A DNA stretch of 53,395 nucleotides from Methylomicrobium sp. (GCA_018333785.1 JAGXSU010000027.1:1-53395); one strand, 5' to 3'. Numbered from the stretch's first letter, positions 18,560 through 27,558 are shown. Notes: generated by a model not told the origin, from the letters alone. Numbers and translations are program-made.

Positions 18560-19579
18560 ATGAAAACTATAAATTGGTCGTCCATCACCAGAACCCTGAC
18601 ATTATTAGTTACATGTCTGGCCCTATCATTTGCTTCATTTGCACAGGAGAAACCGTTCGAAAGAATCGTGGTTTTCGGAACCAGCTTGAGCGACCCGGGA
18701 AATGGCTTCGTGTTGCTGTCCGACCCTTATGCTTTTGGATTTGACGAAAACTGCGAACTCGGCACCCCGGCCAATGTACCGCCTTATGATTCATTGGACG
18801 AATTGGTAATACCCGATGGCACTTACGCCAGAGGCGGCCATCATGTCACCAATGGCGCCACCTGGGTAGAACAACTGGCGCGCGGCCAGGGATTATCAGG
18901 CAATGTCCGTCCGGCATTAAGAAACCCCGGATTAAAAGCCAGCAATTATGCAGTTGGCGGCGCCAGGGCGGCATCTGATTATCCATGCCGATTTAACTTG
19001 GCAAACCAATTGGAAGAGTATTTTGCTGACTTCCCTGAAACATCGGCCAATGCGCTGGTGGTCATTGAAATGGGTGGTAATGATGTCCGTGATGCTTTGG
19101 TTGATCCAGACCCGCTGACAGTGATTACCGAAGCGATTACCCAAATTAACAATACTATTCAAGAGCTTCATTTAAAAGGCGCCAGACACTTTTTATTGGT
19201 AAATGTGCCCGCAATCGGACAAACACCGGCTATACAAACCCTGAATTATTTATACCCTGCCCTTGATATCGCAAACTCAGCGAATCTTCTAGCAAGGGGA
19301 TTCAACGGCGCGCTGGCCGAGTTACAAGACGGTTTGAACTCTGGCCTGCCCGGAGTTGATATCCGGACACTGGATCTTTATTCTTTGTTGAATAAAATTA
19401 TCGCCACTCCGGGTGATTATGACATCACCACCATTGATAAAGCCTGCGTAACGCCAAATGTGCCGCCTTTTGCCTGCAAGAAACCTGATACCTATTTGTT
19501 TTGGGATGGCATACATCCGACTAAAGCAGTGCATGGCTTTATGGCTGACGAAGCCGCTGAAGTCCTTGAAATCGATTAA
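18560..19579 (+). CDS. secreted SGNH/GDSL-family hydrolase
   Basis: 339 aa with a signal peptide (about residues 1-28, ending SFASFAQ). SGNH blocks: I with the catalytic Ser in VVFGTSLSDPGNGF (GTSL instead of GDSL), a Gly block in ASNYAVGGARA, block III GGNDVRD (oxyanion Asn), and block V WDGIHPTKAVHGF with the Asp-His pair. Predicted extracellular or periplasmic esterase/lipase of unknown substrate. Nine Cys in or near the mature part may form disulphides. AGAGG precedes the ATG. Stands alone, preceded by the structured RNA candidate and followed by a REP-like palindrome. Confidence 0.85.
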   Translation: MKTINWSSITRTLTLLVTCLALSFASFAQEKPFERIVVFGTSLSDPGNGFVLLSDPYAFGFDENCELGTPANVPPYDSLDELVIPDGTYARGGHHVTNGATWVEQLARGQGLSGNVRPALRNPGLKASNYAVGGARAASDYPCRFNLANQLEEYFADFPETSANALVVIEMGGNDVRDALVDPDPLTVITEAITQINNTIQELHLKGARHFLLVNVPAIGQTPAIQTLNYLYPALDIANSANLLARGFNGALAELQDGLNSGLPGVDIRTLDLYSLLNKIIATPGDYDITTIDKACVTPNVPPFACKKPDTYLFWDGIHPTKAVHGFMADEAAEVLEID

Positions 19580-19682
19580 ATGGGCAAACAGGCCAGCATG
19601 CCTGCTCAAAGCGGGCTTGGCTGGCCGCTTCATTCATCCAGTAAGATGATTTCCTCCAGGACAAAGCCGATAGCAGTAAGAA

Positions 19683-19737
19683 GCAGACCATGACCGCGAG
19701 TGAACTCGCTGAGATCACGGGCATGGTCCTCTCCTGC
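19683..19737. repeat. REP-like palindrome, copy 3 (diverged)
   Basis: Inverted arms GACCATG (19686-19692) and CATGGTC (19722-19728), with CCGCGAG...CTCGC and CACGGGCATGG inside, correspond to the TAGGAGCGGGCCATGCCCGCGA pattern of copies 1 and 2 with several substitutions. It sits between the convergent hydrolase and metal-efflux genes, where it may act as a transcription barrier. Confidence 0.6.
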
Positions 19738-19763
19738 AAAAATACGCCGAACTTAACGGACTG

Positions 19764-20711
19764 TTAATCAGGCAGACATTGATCGCCTTTGCAGAGGTTG
19801 ATTTCAATCGTCATGTGATCCAGCTTGTGGAATTTACTCAATAATTTTTTGTAGTAACTCGGCGATTTGGGATAGCGCGTCACAATGGCCATGATCATTG
19901 CATAATGCCCCGAACTCATCCTCCAGATATGAAGATCGGTCACCCGATTGCCTGCTTTTCTTTCTATCGCTTCTATGACTTTTCTTTTGTAGGCGTCATC
20001 AATACTTTCATCGACCAGAACAGGTCCTGTCTCTTTAATCAAGGAATACGCCCAAACCAGAATGACGACCGCTCCGACAAGACCCATCAAAGGATCCAGA
20101 CCGACCCAGCCGTAATATTTCCCGGCAACCAGTGCAATGATCGCAAGAATCGAGGTCAAAGCGTCCGCTAAAACATGCAGATAAGCGGCCTTTAAATTGT
20201 GGTCATGATGATGGTGGTGGTCTGATTCATGATCATGCCCGTGATGATCGTGATCATCCCTCAACAAAAAGGCGGAAATCACGTTGATTAACAAGCCAAA
20301 CGATGCGACCAGAATAGCTTCATCAAAACGAATATCAAAAGGATCCAAAAATCGCTGAATGGACTCGATCATCATAATGACGGCCACCACAGCGAGCGCG
20401 ATGGAACTGGCAAATCCGCCTAATACGCCAACCTTGGCAGGACTAAAGGCAAATGTTTGATCATGCGCATGAATACGGCTGTACCGGTAGGCAAAAATGG
20501 TGATCATGAAAGCCGCAACATGCGTTCCCATATGCCATCCGTCTGCCAATAAAGCCATAGAATTAAAGCTGAGCCCGGCTGCAATTTCTACCAGCATGGT
20601 CAAGGCGGTCAAGACCAGAACTAGACGTGTACGTCTTTCTCCTTTGGCATTGAAATGTAAAAAATCGTGATCATGCCGCCAATGACTGAGATTATGCTTG
20701 TGGGAGTCCAT
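19764..20711 (-). CDS. dmeF: cation diffusion facilitator, DmeF type (Co/Ni/Zn efflux)
   Basis: 315 aa from the ATG at 20711; an in-frame TTG would add seven residues. Cation-efflux family with about six membrane helices. Conserved metal-site motifs are seen in helix 2 (ALLADGWHMGTHVAAF, HxxxH type) and helix 5 (HVLADALTSILAI). A long His-rich loop (DDHDHHGHDHESDHHHHHDH, residues ~155-175) lies between helices 4 and 5. The His in the helix-2 site and the N-terminal His-rich SHKHNLSHWRHDHDF match DmeF-like Co/Ni exporters more than ZitB. It lies 57 bases downstream of the pterin dehydratase gene and may share its transcript. Confidence 0.85.
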   Translation of the reverse strand: MDSHKHNLSHWRHDHDFLHFNAKGERRTRLVLVLTALTMLVEIAAGLSFNSMALLADGWHMGTHVAAFMITIFAYRYSRIHAHDQTFAFSPAKVGVLGGFASSIALAVVAVIMMIESIQRFLDPFDIRFDEAILVASFGLLINVISAFLLRDDHDHHGHDHESDHHHHHDHNLKAAYLHVLADALTSILAIIALVAGKYYGWVGLDPLMGLVGAVVILVWAYSLIKETGPVLVDESIDDAYKRKVIEAIERKAGNRVTDLHIWRMSSGHYAMIMAIVTRYPKSPSYYKKLLSKFHKLDHMTIEINLCKGDQCLPD

Positions 20712-20768
20712 AGTCGAATTTCTTGATATCAATACTCAATGGGTTATGCGGGGTGATTACCGTGTTGA

Positions 20769-21155
20769 TTAATCGTATTTCAAATACTTAAAGCGCGGAT
20801 CGTCGGGCGTTCCCTCGAGGCTGGAACCCTCCTCTTTTCCCGGTTGCCACATAATCACTTCTTCAATTTTTCTTGCCAATTCAAAATCTTTATTGGTAAT
20901 ACCTTTTGCTGCATGATTCATCAGTTTGACGATCACAAACGCATAAGACACGGTCATATCCGGATGATGAAACGCCGCTTCTGCCAGATGTCCTACTGTA
21001 TTAACCACCATCAACGTTGATTTCCAGCCGCTGGTTTTATATTTTCGGCGTATCCAGCCGTTTTCCAGATTCCAATGAGGCAGCTCATCCTCCAAGCGTT
21101 TTTGTACCTCTTGATCCGAATAAACTTCTTCGTGTTTGCGCTCTCTCCAACTCAT
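20769..21155 (-). CDS. pterin-4a-carbinolamine dehydratase-like protein
   Basis: 128 aa. Family enzyme dehydrates 4a-hydroxytetrahydrobiopterin during aromatic amino-acid hydroxylation; homologues also serve molybdopterin metabolism or unknown roles. The active-site motif FHHPDMTVSYAFVIVKLMNH carries the conserved His pair and Pro, followed by KGITNKDFELARKIE. A C-terminal extension (WQPGKEEGSSLEGTPDDPRF and about six more residues) exceeds the usual ~100-aa length. No phenylalanine hydroxylase gene is nearby. The true substrate is uncertain. Possibly in an operon with the metal exporter downstream. Confidence 0.85.
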   Translation of the reverse strand: MSWRERKHEEVYSDQEVQKRLEDELPHWNLENGWIRRKYKTSGWKSTLMVVNTVGHLAEAAFHHPDMTVSYAFVIVKLMNHAAKGITNKDFELARKIEEVIMWQPGKEEGSSLEGTPDDPRFKYLKYD

Positions 21156-21416
21156 CGTAAGCTCCTAAATCAAGTGAATAAAAAATCAATAGACCTGTAA
21201 AGCTATCAGTTTTTACTCAAACGGGAAAGTAATTTACTGCTGATCAGTATCATTGCCGGTCCGGTTTTAACGGATTATTTCAGTCGGATGCCCGCTTTAA
21301 AAAAAATGCCTTGCAAGTTTTCAATTTATTGGGCAATTTCCATGCTTTTAGAACGGCATCGGCTTTAGCTTAGCTGACGGGAATACATACCCCCCGTAAC
21401 TTGGAGCACGAGAACT

Positions 21417-22175
21417 ATGACAGAAAGACCTTTTCTATTGTTGAGAGGATTGGCACGGGAGAGCCGCTACTGGGGTGATTTTACCGGGCATCTGGCTAAA
21501 ACATTTCCGGACCGCCCTATTCTGACCCCCGATATTCCCGGCAATGGCCCGTTCTGGCAAAAAACCAGCCCTTCGCGCATTGAGGACATGACTCAATCAC
21601 TGCGCAGCCAACTGTCCATCACCGGACCTATGGACATAATCGGACTCTCCATGGGCGGCATGATCGCACTGGATTGGATGAACCGGTTTCCGGAGGACAT
21701 TGCGTGTGGAATACTGATCAATGCCAGCGCCAGCCCCTTATCACCGTTCTATCAACGCTTACGCTGGCAGGCCTATCCGGCACTTTTCAGACCGGGCCGT
21801 CTGGACATAAACCGGCGAGAACAACTCTATCTGAACTTGACATCCCGCCGCCATCAACACGATGCTGAACTATTGAAGCAATGGCAGGCATGGCAACAAG
21901 AACATCCCGTTTCTCAAGTCAATACACTGCGCCAACTTAGAGCTGCGGCCTCTTTCAAATGGACGCAACGCACCCTTCAACCGGTGTTGATCGCCGCATC
22001 CCAAACAGACCAACTGGTAGACTTCCGCTGCAACACCGCTCTTGCCAGTGCCTTACATTGCGATCTCATCGTTCATCCGACAGCAGGACATGATTTACCT
22101 CTGGATGATCCAGGCTGGCTCTGCGAGCAAATTAAGCAATGGCTGACCCAGTTAGCTATTGACCGGATTAAGTAG
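21417..22175 (+). CDS. alpha/beta hydrolase
   Basis: 252 aa. Alpha/beta-hydrolase fold with an oxyanion segment near the N-terminus (LLRGLARESRYWGDF), the nucleophile elbow IIGLSMGGMIALDW (Ser about residue 81), a candidate acid in AASQTDQLVDFRC and the catalytic His in HPTAGHDLPLDDP near residue 222. No signal peptide, so cytoplasmic. The N-terminal pattern (LLRGLxRExRYW) is shared with uncharacterised proteobacterial hydrolases; no substrate is suggested by context. Start chosen at the ATG after GAGAACT. Confidence 0.85.
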   Translation: MTERPFLLLRGLARESRYWGDFTGHLAKTFPDRPILTPDIPGNGPFWQKTSPSRIEDMTQSLRSQLSITGPMDIIGLSMGGMIALDWMNRFPEDIACGILINASASPLSPFYQRLRWQAYPALFRPGRLDINRREQLYLNLTSRRHQHDAELLKQWQAWQQEHPVSQVNTLRQLRAAASFKWTQRTLQPVLIAASQTDQLVDFRCNTALASALHCDLIVHPTAGHDLPLDDPGWLCEQIKQWLTQLAIDRIK

Positions 22176-22282
22176 CACCATCGGCCTAATTGTTTACGCT
22201 TCAGAGGTTTTGATCAATTTGATCAGTATTTTGGGGGGTGCTACAAGGCGATTAAACCCCATCATTATTTTCACAATAACAC

Positions 22283-22538
22283 TTGACACGCGGATGTCGT
22301 TTTTACAATCAAACACCTGGGGCTTTTTCCACAATTCCTGTGGATAACTCTGTGTGTAACCTCAGAATAAGGCCTTCAGGACCCTATTTATAAAGGCCAT
22401 GAGTTAACTTGTCGACTTTTTATACAATAACAATTTACCTTTTAATTTCAATAAGTTATTTATTTACATTGACTTTTTATTACAGCCCGAATCCTATGCA
22501 ATCGTTAAATTTCAATCCCTTAATCAATCTGTGCATAA
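22283..22538. promoter_or_regulatory. cluster of DnaA-box-like sequences in AT-rich DNA
   Basis: One perfect DnaA box, TGTGGATAA (complement of TTATCCACA), lies at 22339-22347. Around it are TTTTCCACA (22325-22333, one mismatch), TGTGTGTAA (22351-22359, two mismatches) and TGTGCATAA (22530-22538, one mismatch). A very AT-rich block (about 22415-22490) separates the groups. A promoter-like TTGACA-N15-TACAAT lies at 22283-22309. There is no gene from 22176 to 22699. This resembles a DnaA-binding locus (origin-like, datA/DARS-like or a DnaA-controlled promoter), but dnaA and the usual origin neighbours are absent. Confidence 0.45.
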
Positions 22539-22699
22539 GAACATTCTAAAATTCAGAATCGTCAACCTGTTTTTTTAGTCTGGACTTTTCAAAGTAAGCG
22601 AATAGGCTGGCATAATGTTGGGCATTAAACTGCCCTTCATGCAGTTAAACCCAGTAATCGACTCGGACTTTTTTTAAACCAAACATACGTCAACGTCTC

Positions 22700-23197
22700 A
22701 TGCCACTTTTTATATTGCTTTGTTTGTCACTGGGCTATCTCACCCTCAATGAGAATCCTCTGGTTGGCTATTTGATACTGCCGGAAACCATTTATATCGG
22801 CGCTAGCTTAATGGCTTTATCCGGCCTGCTTCTACTGATTAAAAAAATCCCGCAAATTGACTGGCACGATGGTTTTGCCAGCGCCACTGTTTTGGTCTGG
22901 TTTGCCGACTGGCATTTCGAGTTTCAACACGATGTGCCGATGTTTTATTTGTTCCCGTTCTATATGGCGCTAATGTCCGCTCTTGTATTTTTAGTGTTTA
23001 TCAACCAAAGGCAGGCGATTGACGAGCAAACACTGCGCATCATGCATAAAATTCAACACTATAACCTCTGGGTAACGGGAGCAATCATGGCGCTTTCTAT
23101 TGGCAGCCTGTTTATGATCGAACACTTTCTGATATTTCCAATAGCCATGACCTTATTTCACTTTAACTATGCGTTTAATCATTGTTTGGAAAAGTGA
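22700..23197 (+). CDS. hypothetical membrane protein, about five helices
   Basis: 165 aa, strongly hydrophobic, with putative membrane segments at about residues 2-10, 16-50, 62-76, 86-106 and 120-155. Aromatic and His residues cluster in WFADWHFEFQHDVPMFYLFP and at the C-terminal FHFNYAFNHCLEK, which could bind metal or haem, but no known motif is matched. No clear Shine-Dalgarno precedes the ATG, so the start is uncertain. No family recognised and no operon partner. Confidence 0.65.
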   Translation: MPLFILLCLSLGYLTLNENPLVGYLILPETIYIGASLMALSGLLLLIKKIPQIDWHDGFASATVLVWFADWHFEFQHDVPMFYLFPFYMALMSALVFLVFINQRQAIDEQTLRIMHKIQHYNLWVTGAIMALSIGSLFMIEHFLIFPIAMTLFHFNYAFNHCLEK

Positions 23198-23660
23198 TCA
23201 TAAAATCCCCGCTTAATAATCAATATGGGCCGTAAGCTTTGCGGGGATGTTGGCGCCGTCGGCCCTTACGGTCGGTCCTGCGGAGTTCATAGTAAGGCTT
23301 ACGCTACCCATCAAAGCCACGTTAACAGTTCAAACTGAGAATGGCCGGTTTTTGAATCTCACCTTGAACAAAATTCAAACGTTCTATTAAAATGCTGCCC
23401 TTTTTAACACGCATCGTTTATTCACTGCGCATCCGGACACTTAGTCTCCCATTCACATCCACCTGTTTTTTAACGGGTGTTTATTACGAAACTGGAATGA
23501 AATAACTTAGCTGCTGACACTGGGTTTTGCTCTACTTCAAGGCCGGTAACCCGGCGCATAGCCTGCTATGCGGCTTTTTGCGGGCCACTGAAGAAGCGCT
23601 AAAAGCTCCGTCAGTTGAGACAGTTATGAAATTCAAGTTCCCCCTATCAGGACCCATCCC
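23198..23660. other. intergenic with palindromic repeats
   Basis: No gene seen. CCGTAAG/CTTACGG inverted arms at about 23230-23278 and a CTTACG copy near 23310 suggest a dispersed GTAAGG-type palindrome. A perfect CGCATAGC/GCTATGCG hairpin at about 23556-23573 is followed by GGCTTTTTGC, which could terminate plus-strand transcripts from the membrane protein gene. The promoter of the sterol reductase homologue must lie near the end of this stretch but is not obvious. Confidence 0.45.
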
Positions 23661-25247
23661 ATGCCAAAAATCGAGCAGCTATTCGAACACATACTGACTC
23701 ACTACCGAGGAATATTCGCCACTATTTTCCTACTGCCCATTTCGGCCGCTTACAGCGCCTATATCAGTACTCTAAACTGGATTTCTTTTCGACTGAACAG
23801 TGCCCCCGCCAAACATGATGCCAGAGTAGAAGCCGTTATTCGGCAAATCGAAGACTGGAAAAATGAAGGAGCGGAACAAAAACTGTGCACCGCAAGGTCG
23901 GGCTGGAAAACCATGAGCGAGTTGGTGCCTAAATACAAGCTTACGCACCGGAAAATCGATATTGGAATGTACGATATCCTTGCTATTGACGAACAACGCG
24001 CCATTCTGAGGGTGGAACCTCTGGCGACCATGGGCCAGATTTCCCGCAGCTTGATATCAAAAGGATGGACATTGCCTGTCGTGCCGGAACTCGATAGCTT
24101 GACGGTTGGCGGATTGATCATGGGGTTTGGTGTGGAAACCAGCAGCCATAAATACGGGTTATTTCAGCATATTTGTGAATCCTTTGAAATCGTCACAGCG
24201 GAAGGAAAATTGGTCAAATGCAGCCCCTCGGAAAATGCTGAACTTTTTTATCAGATTCCATGGAGTCACGGTACTTTGGGCTTTCTGGTGGCTGCCGAGT
24301 TGAAAATCATTCCGGTCAAAAAATATATCCGGATTCACTATCAACCGGTTTATAACCTTGATGATATGGTCAGCGTTTTCGAACAAGCCTGCCGCGATAC
24401 CGACAACAATGACTTTGTGGAAGGTTTGGTATATAGCCGCGATAAGGCGGTGATTATGACCGGCAAGTTTGCCGATACTATCGCTACGGACGGCGCTTTG
24501 AATGCTATAGGCCGATGGTATAAACCCTGGTTTTACAAGCATGTCGAAACTTATCTGGCGCATAAAAACGAAGGTGTTGAATATTTGCCGGTGCGGGATT
24601 ATTTTCATCGTCATACCCGCGGATATTTCTGGGCCATGGAAGAAATCATTTCTTTCGGAAATCATCCTCTGTTCAGGGCATTGCTGGGCTGGGCCTTGCC
24701 TCCCCGCATCGAATTACTGAAATACACAGAAACTCAAACCACCCGGCGGCTCAGGGAAAAGCATCATGTGGTTCAGGATATGCTGATGCCGATCCGTTAT
24801 CTGAAAGAGTCCATCGACTATTTCGACGAGCATTTCCAGCTATATCCGCTGTGGCTTTCACCGATGGCGATCAAGGATAATGGCGGACAGCCTGGCTTTG
24901 TCCATCCGTTCAGAACAGCGGAAGGAACCCACGAAGAGCTCTACGTGGATATCGGTGCTTATGGCACCCCCAGCAAACAGGGCTTCGATAACGCCACAGC
25001 GCTGCCGTTACTTGAAAAATTCGTCATCGACCATCAGGGTTATCAAGCCTTATATGCGAGAACCTCGATGAGCCGCGAGGATTTCAGAATGATGTTTGAT
25101 CATACCGACTATGATCTATTACGGGGGCGATTGCCTTATTGTCGGCAAGCTTTCGATGAGGTGTATGACAAGGTTTCCTCGAAAGGGAGGGTTTCACCGG
25201 TGGAGATGAGACAACTGGAAAAGAAAAGTGTGGGTGTAGGTGGTTGA
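23661..25247 (+). CDS. Delta(24)-sterol reductase homologue (DHCR24-like FAD oxidoreductase)
   Basis: 528 aa, close in length to human DHCR24 (516 aa) and alignable from memory along most of its length. It has an N-terminal hydrophobic segment (residues ~15-40) and an FAD-binding PCMH domain with VEPLATMGQISRSLISKGWT, LDSLTVGGLIMGFGVE and SSHKYGLFQHICESFE. PWSHGTLGFLVAAELKIIP follows, then YKPWFYKHVETYL, YFHRHTRGYFWAMEEIISFG and HHVVQDMLMPI. DHCR24 reduces the C24-C25 double bond of sterol side chains using FAD and NADPH. Some Methylococcales make sterols with saturated side chains, so a sterol role is plausible, but no squalene epoxidase or oxidosqualene cyclase is in the window. The last codons and stop lie inside a repeat element. 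Confidence 0.85.
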   Translation: MPKIEQLFEHILTHYRGIFATIFLLPISAAYSAYISTLNWISFRLNSAPAKHDARVEAVIRQIEDWKNEGAEQKLCTARSGWKTMSELVPKYKLTHRKIDIGMYDILAIDEQRAILRVEPLATMGQISRSLISKGWTLPVVPELDSLTVGGLIMGFGVETSSHKYGLFQHICESFEIVTAEGKLVKCSPSENAELFYQIPWSHGTLGFLVAAELKIIPVKKYIRIHYQPVYNLDDMVSVFEQACRDTDNNDFVEGLVYSRDKAVIMTGKFADTIATDGALNAIGRWYKPWFYKHVETYLAHKNEGVEYLPVRDYFHRHTRGYFWAMEEIISFGNHPLFRALLGWALPPRIELLKYTETQTTRRLREKHHVVQDMLMPIRYLKESIDYFDEHFQLYPLWLSPMAIKDNGGQPGFVHPFRTAEGTHEELYVDIGAYGTPSKQGFDNATALPLLEKFVIDHQGYQALYARTSMSREDFRMMFDHTDYDLLRGRLPYCRQAFDEVYDKVSSKGRVSPVEMRQLEKKSVGVGG

Positions 25248-25356
25248 TTGAAAAGGCTTCAGCAGCAGGGATGTTGTAGAGAGCTACAGGGACGTATTGA
25301 TGCATCCTTTGAAATCAAGCACCTACAACCTTAATTCAAAGCGAGCGATTAGTTAC
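25232..25356 (+). mobile_element. MITE-like element family 2, copy 1, at the 3' end of the DHCR24-like gene
   Basis: The core 25232-25330 matches, in inverse orientation, 32320-32417, with about 13 differences by hand alignment. Imperfect terminal inverted repeats: GGGTGTAGGTGGTTGATT at the left, and AATCAAGCACCTACAACC at the right, with pairing continuing inwards to AAAGG/CCTTT. Beyond the right end, AAAGCGAGCGATTAGTTAC mirrors the outer end of copy 2 (GTAACTACTCGCCCACTT). The TGA stop of the sterol reductase homologue (25245-25247) lies in the left terminal repeat. No coding capacity. Confidence 0.7.
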
Positions 25357-25726
25357 CGTTCTCGACTTAGAAGTCCATAGCAAGAACTTACACAACGCAC
25401 ACATATCTTGTCGGCAGAACTCTCCGCACCACCTTCAATCCCCCTACCCTCTGGTTACAACAGTGCGGCAGAGGGATTTTGTGACGCTTACATTAAAAAT
25501 CACAGGGTCACTACTCGCCCGCTTTGAAGTGAGGGCGTAAGCCGATAAGCCGGATGTTTCCTTCGGTCTTCCTGCAAACTACTATTGACGCTAAAGAATA
25601 AGCACTAATACCAATATGTATTATTCTTAAGTCAAACTTAATGTCCGCTTTGGCGAAGGTGACGTATCGCTCACTGTCGGCTATGAGCTCATTCGCACAC
25701 ACCCTTCGCATTTAAAGTGAGCCGAA
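25357..25726. other. intergenic with hairpins and a solo repeat end
   Basis: No convincing gene. A CCCTCTG/CAGAGGG hairpin (25447-25475) followed by ATTTT could be a terminator. GTCACTACTCGCCCGCTTTG at about 25507-25526 resembles the outer terminus of the family 2 repeat and may be a solo end. An AAGAATA...TATTCTT palindrome with an inner AATAC/GTATT stem spans about 25595-25632. The promoter of the chemoreceptor gene should be here; no sigma-28 site was found in it. Confidence 0.45.
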
Positions 25727-27325
25727 ATGGAAAACACCCGTTCCATCCAAACCAAAATTCTGTTGAGTATCGCCAGTGTTGTCCTGCTCCTGATGTCTGT
25801 CAGCCTGCTCTTCATGACTGACCGGCAAAAGCAGATGGTGCAAAGCCTGGCTACCGAAAAAGCCCGCGACACTGCCAACAGCTATTTCGATGGCCTCAAT
25901 GCCATGATGTTGTCCGGGTCCATGGCACAAAGCCGGTTTCTGCGCGAAAAAATCCAATCACACGAAGACATCACCGAAATACGCTTGATCCGGGGAAAAA
26001 GTATCATCGACTTATTCGGCTCCGGCTCACCTGAACAAATACCTGCCGGCGACCTGGATCATAGAGCACTGGCCGGAGAAGCAATCACGGAACAAACCGG
26101 CAGCGATTCAATCACTGTTCTCGAACCGGTTATCGCCAGCAGCAACTTCAAAGGCACCAATTGCCTGACGTGCCATGCGGTTCAGGAAGGCACCGTACTC
26201 GGTGCGGTCCGGATTTCATATTCATTGACTAACCTGCATGCCAAAATCAACCAGGATTTGGTCATCGCCAGCACGATAGCGGCCGGTCTATTCGTTGCCG
26301 GAATGATACTGATCACGCTGATGATGAGAAAAATTGTTGTTAACCCGCTTGGCGAAATACGCAATACCATGAATCAGATCAGCCAAGAATCGGACCTGCA
26401 GCGGCGACTGGCGATCCATTCAGATGACGAAATTGGTCAACTCAGCACATCGTTCAACTCGATGCTGACCAGTTTTTCCAACAGTCTTAACCAGGTTTCT
26501 AAAACAAGCACTCTTTTAAGCCAGGCCACTGCGAAGATTTCCGGTGTCGCCAAGCAAACCAGCCTAGCGGCAAAACAACAGCATTATGAAACCGAGTCGG
26601 TACAGCAAGCCTTGTCTCAACTCGAAGCATCGGTGCGCGATGTTCGTTCGGGTGCGGAGGGCGCATCACAAGCATCAATCAATGCCGATCGTCAGGCTGC
26701 CAATGGAGCCGCCACCACTAAAAATGCAATCGATGGCATCTATGGACTGGTCACTGAAATTGAACTGGCATCCGACGTGATTAGACGCCTGGACGAGAAA
26801 AGTAAAGGTGTAGGCTCAGTTTTGGATGTGATTAAAGGTTTGGCCGAACAAACTAACTTACTGGCACTCAACGCCGCAATCGAGGCCGCGCGGGCCGGTG
26901 AACAAGGGCGAGGTTTTGCCGTGGTAGCCGACGAAGTCAGGACTTTGGCTAACCGCTCGCACAAAGCAACCGAAGAAATCGAAAAAATCATCGCTCAACT
27001 GCAACGGGAAGCGAAAGATGCCGTAGAGGTAATGGATAATGCCAAACAAAGCGCCGAACAACGCCGCTCACAAGTCCAATCCGCCGATAAGGAATTAACA
27101 TTGATTGCGGAACGGGTATCGCATATCCGGGAGCTAAATGCTCACATGTCTGGGATTGCCGACAACCAAAGCCAGGTTGCGCAAAATGTCAGCCGCAGTG
27201 TCGCCACAATCAAACGCCTGACGGAAAAAACCGAGAAAGATGCCGAGCTAACCAATGCGGCGAGCAATGACCTGGTCAAATTGGCTGACCGGCTTAATGA
27301 ACTCGTCAAACAGTTTAAACGCTGA
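25727..27325 (+). CDS. methyl-accepting chemotaxis protein with haem-c sensor domain
   Basis: 532 aa. TM1 at about residues 11-30, a periplasmic domain 31-177, TM2 at 178-200, HAMP at about 201-255 and a cytoplasmic signalling domain. The hairpin tip is the classic [20 protein letters not shown] followed by [15 protein letters not shown]. The periplasmic domain carries a CxxCH haem-c motif (C146-L-T-C149-H150) within [18 protein letters not shown], as in Geobacter receptors with PAS-like c-haem sensor domains. It may sense redox state, oxygen or nitric oxide. No C-terminal CheR/CheB-docking pentapeptide is seen. No other che genes are nearby. Confidence 0.92.
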   Translation: MENTRSIQTKILLSIASVVLLLMSVSLLFMTDRQKQMVQSLATEKARDTANSYFDGLNAMMLSGSMAQSRFLREKIQSHEDITEIRLIRGKSIIDLFGSGSPEQIPAGDLDHRALAGEAITEQTGSDSITVLEPVIASSNFKGTNCLTCHAVQEGTVLGAVRISYSLTNLHAKINQDLVIASTIAAGLFVAGMILITLMMRKIVVNPLGEIRNTMNQISQESDLQRRLAIHSDDEIGQLSTSFNSMLTSFSNSLNQVSKTSTLLSQATAKISGVAKQTSLAAKQQHYETESVQQALSQLEASVRDVRSGAEGASQASINADRQAANGAATTKNAIDGIYGLVTEIELASDVIRRLDEKSKGVGSVLDVIKGLAEQTNLLALNAAIEAARAGEQGRGFAVVADEVRTLANRSHKATEEIEKIIAQLQREAKDAVEVMDNAKQSAEQRRSQVQSADKELTLIAERVSHIRELNAHMSGIADNQSQVAQNVSRSVATIKRLTEKTEKDAELTNAASNDLVKLADRLNELVKQFKR

Positions 27326-27330
27326 AAAAG

Positions 27331-27375
27331 ACCGGCCTGAATCAGCCTTTAAGGCTATGTTTAGGCCGGTTTTAT
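27331..27375 (+). terminator. terminator after the chemoreceptor gene
   Basis: The stem ACCGGCCT (27331-27338) pairs with AGGCCGGT (27363-27370), with an inner AGCCTT/AAGGCT stem and a TTTTAT tail. It lies five bases after the stop codon of the chemoreceptor. The remaining gap to 27558 shows no feature. Confidence 0.85.
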
Positions 27376-27558
27376 AGGCCGCTAAAATCACTCAAAAAAG
27401 CTTGGGCACGAATTGATTGTACCCACGCCATTGATATTAACGAGTCTATCGAGAGGCCATACAAAGCGTAAATCCGCTTATCCTTAACCAAGCCCAGAAA
27501 ATACGGATTTACTTTTATCGGCCAAAATAGACTGCTACTAGAACGAACAACGTTCAGC

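Noticed and set aside
22209-22226. Tandem TTTGATCAA / TTTGATCAG as an FNR or Crp site
   Set aside because: The spacing does not fit TTGAT-N4-ATCAA, and no promoter or gene is correctly placed; GATC clustering alone is weak evidence.
25511-25711. 66-aa minus-strand frame upstream of the chemoreceptor
   Set aside because: It reads through repeat-like sequence (the CTACTCGCCC motif and a palindrome) and has no protein family features.
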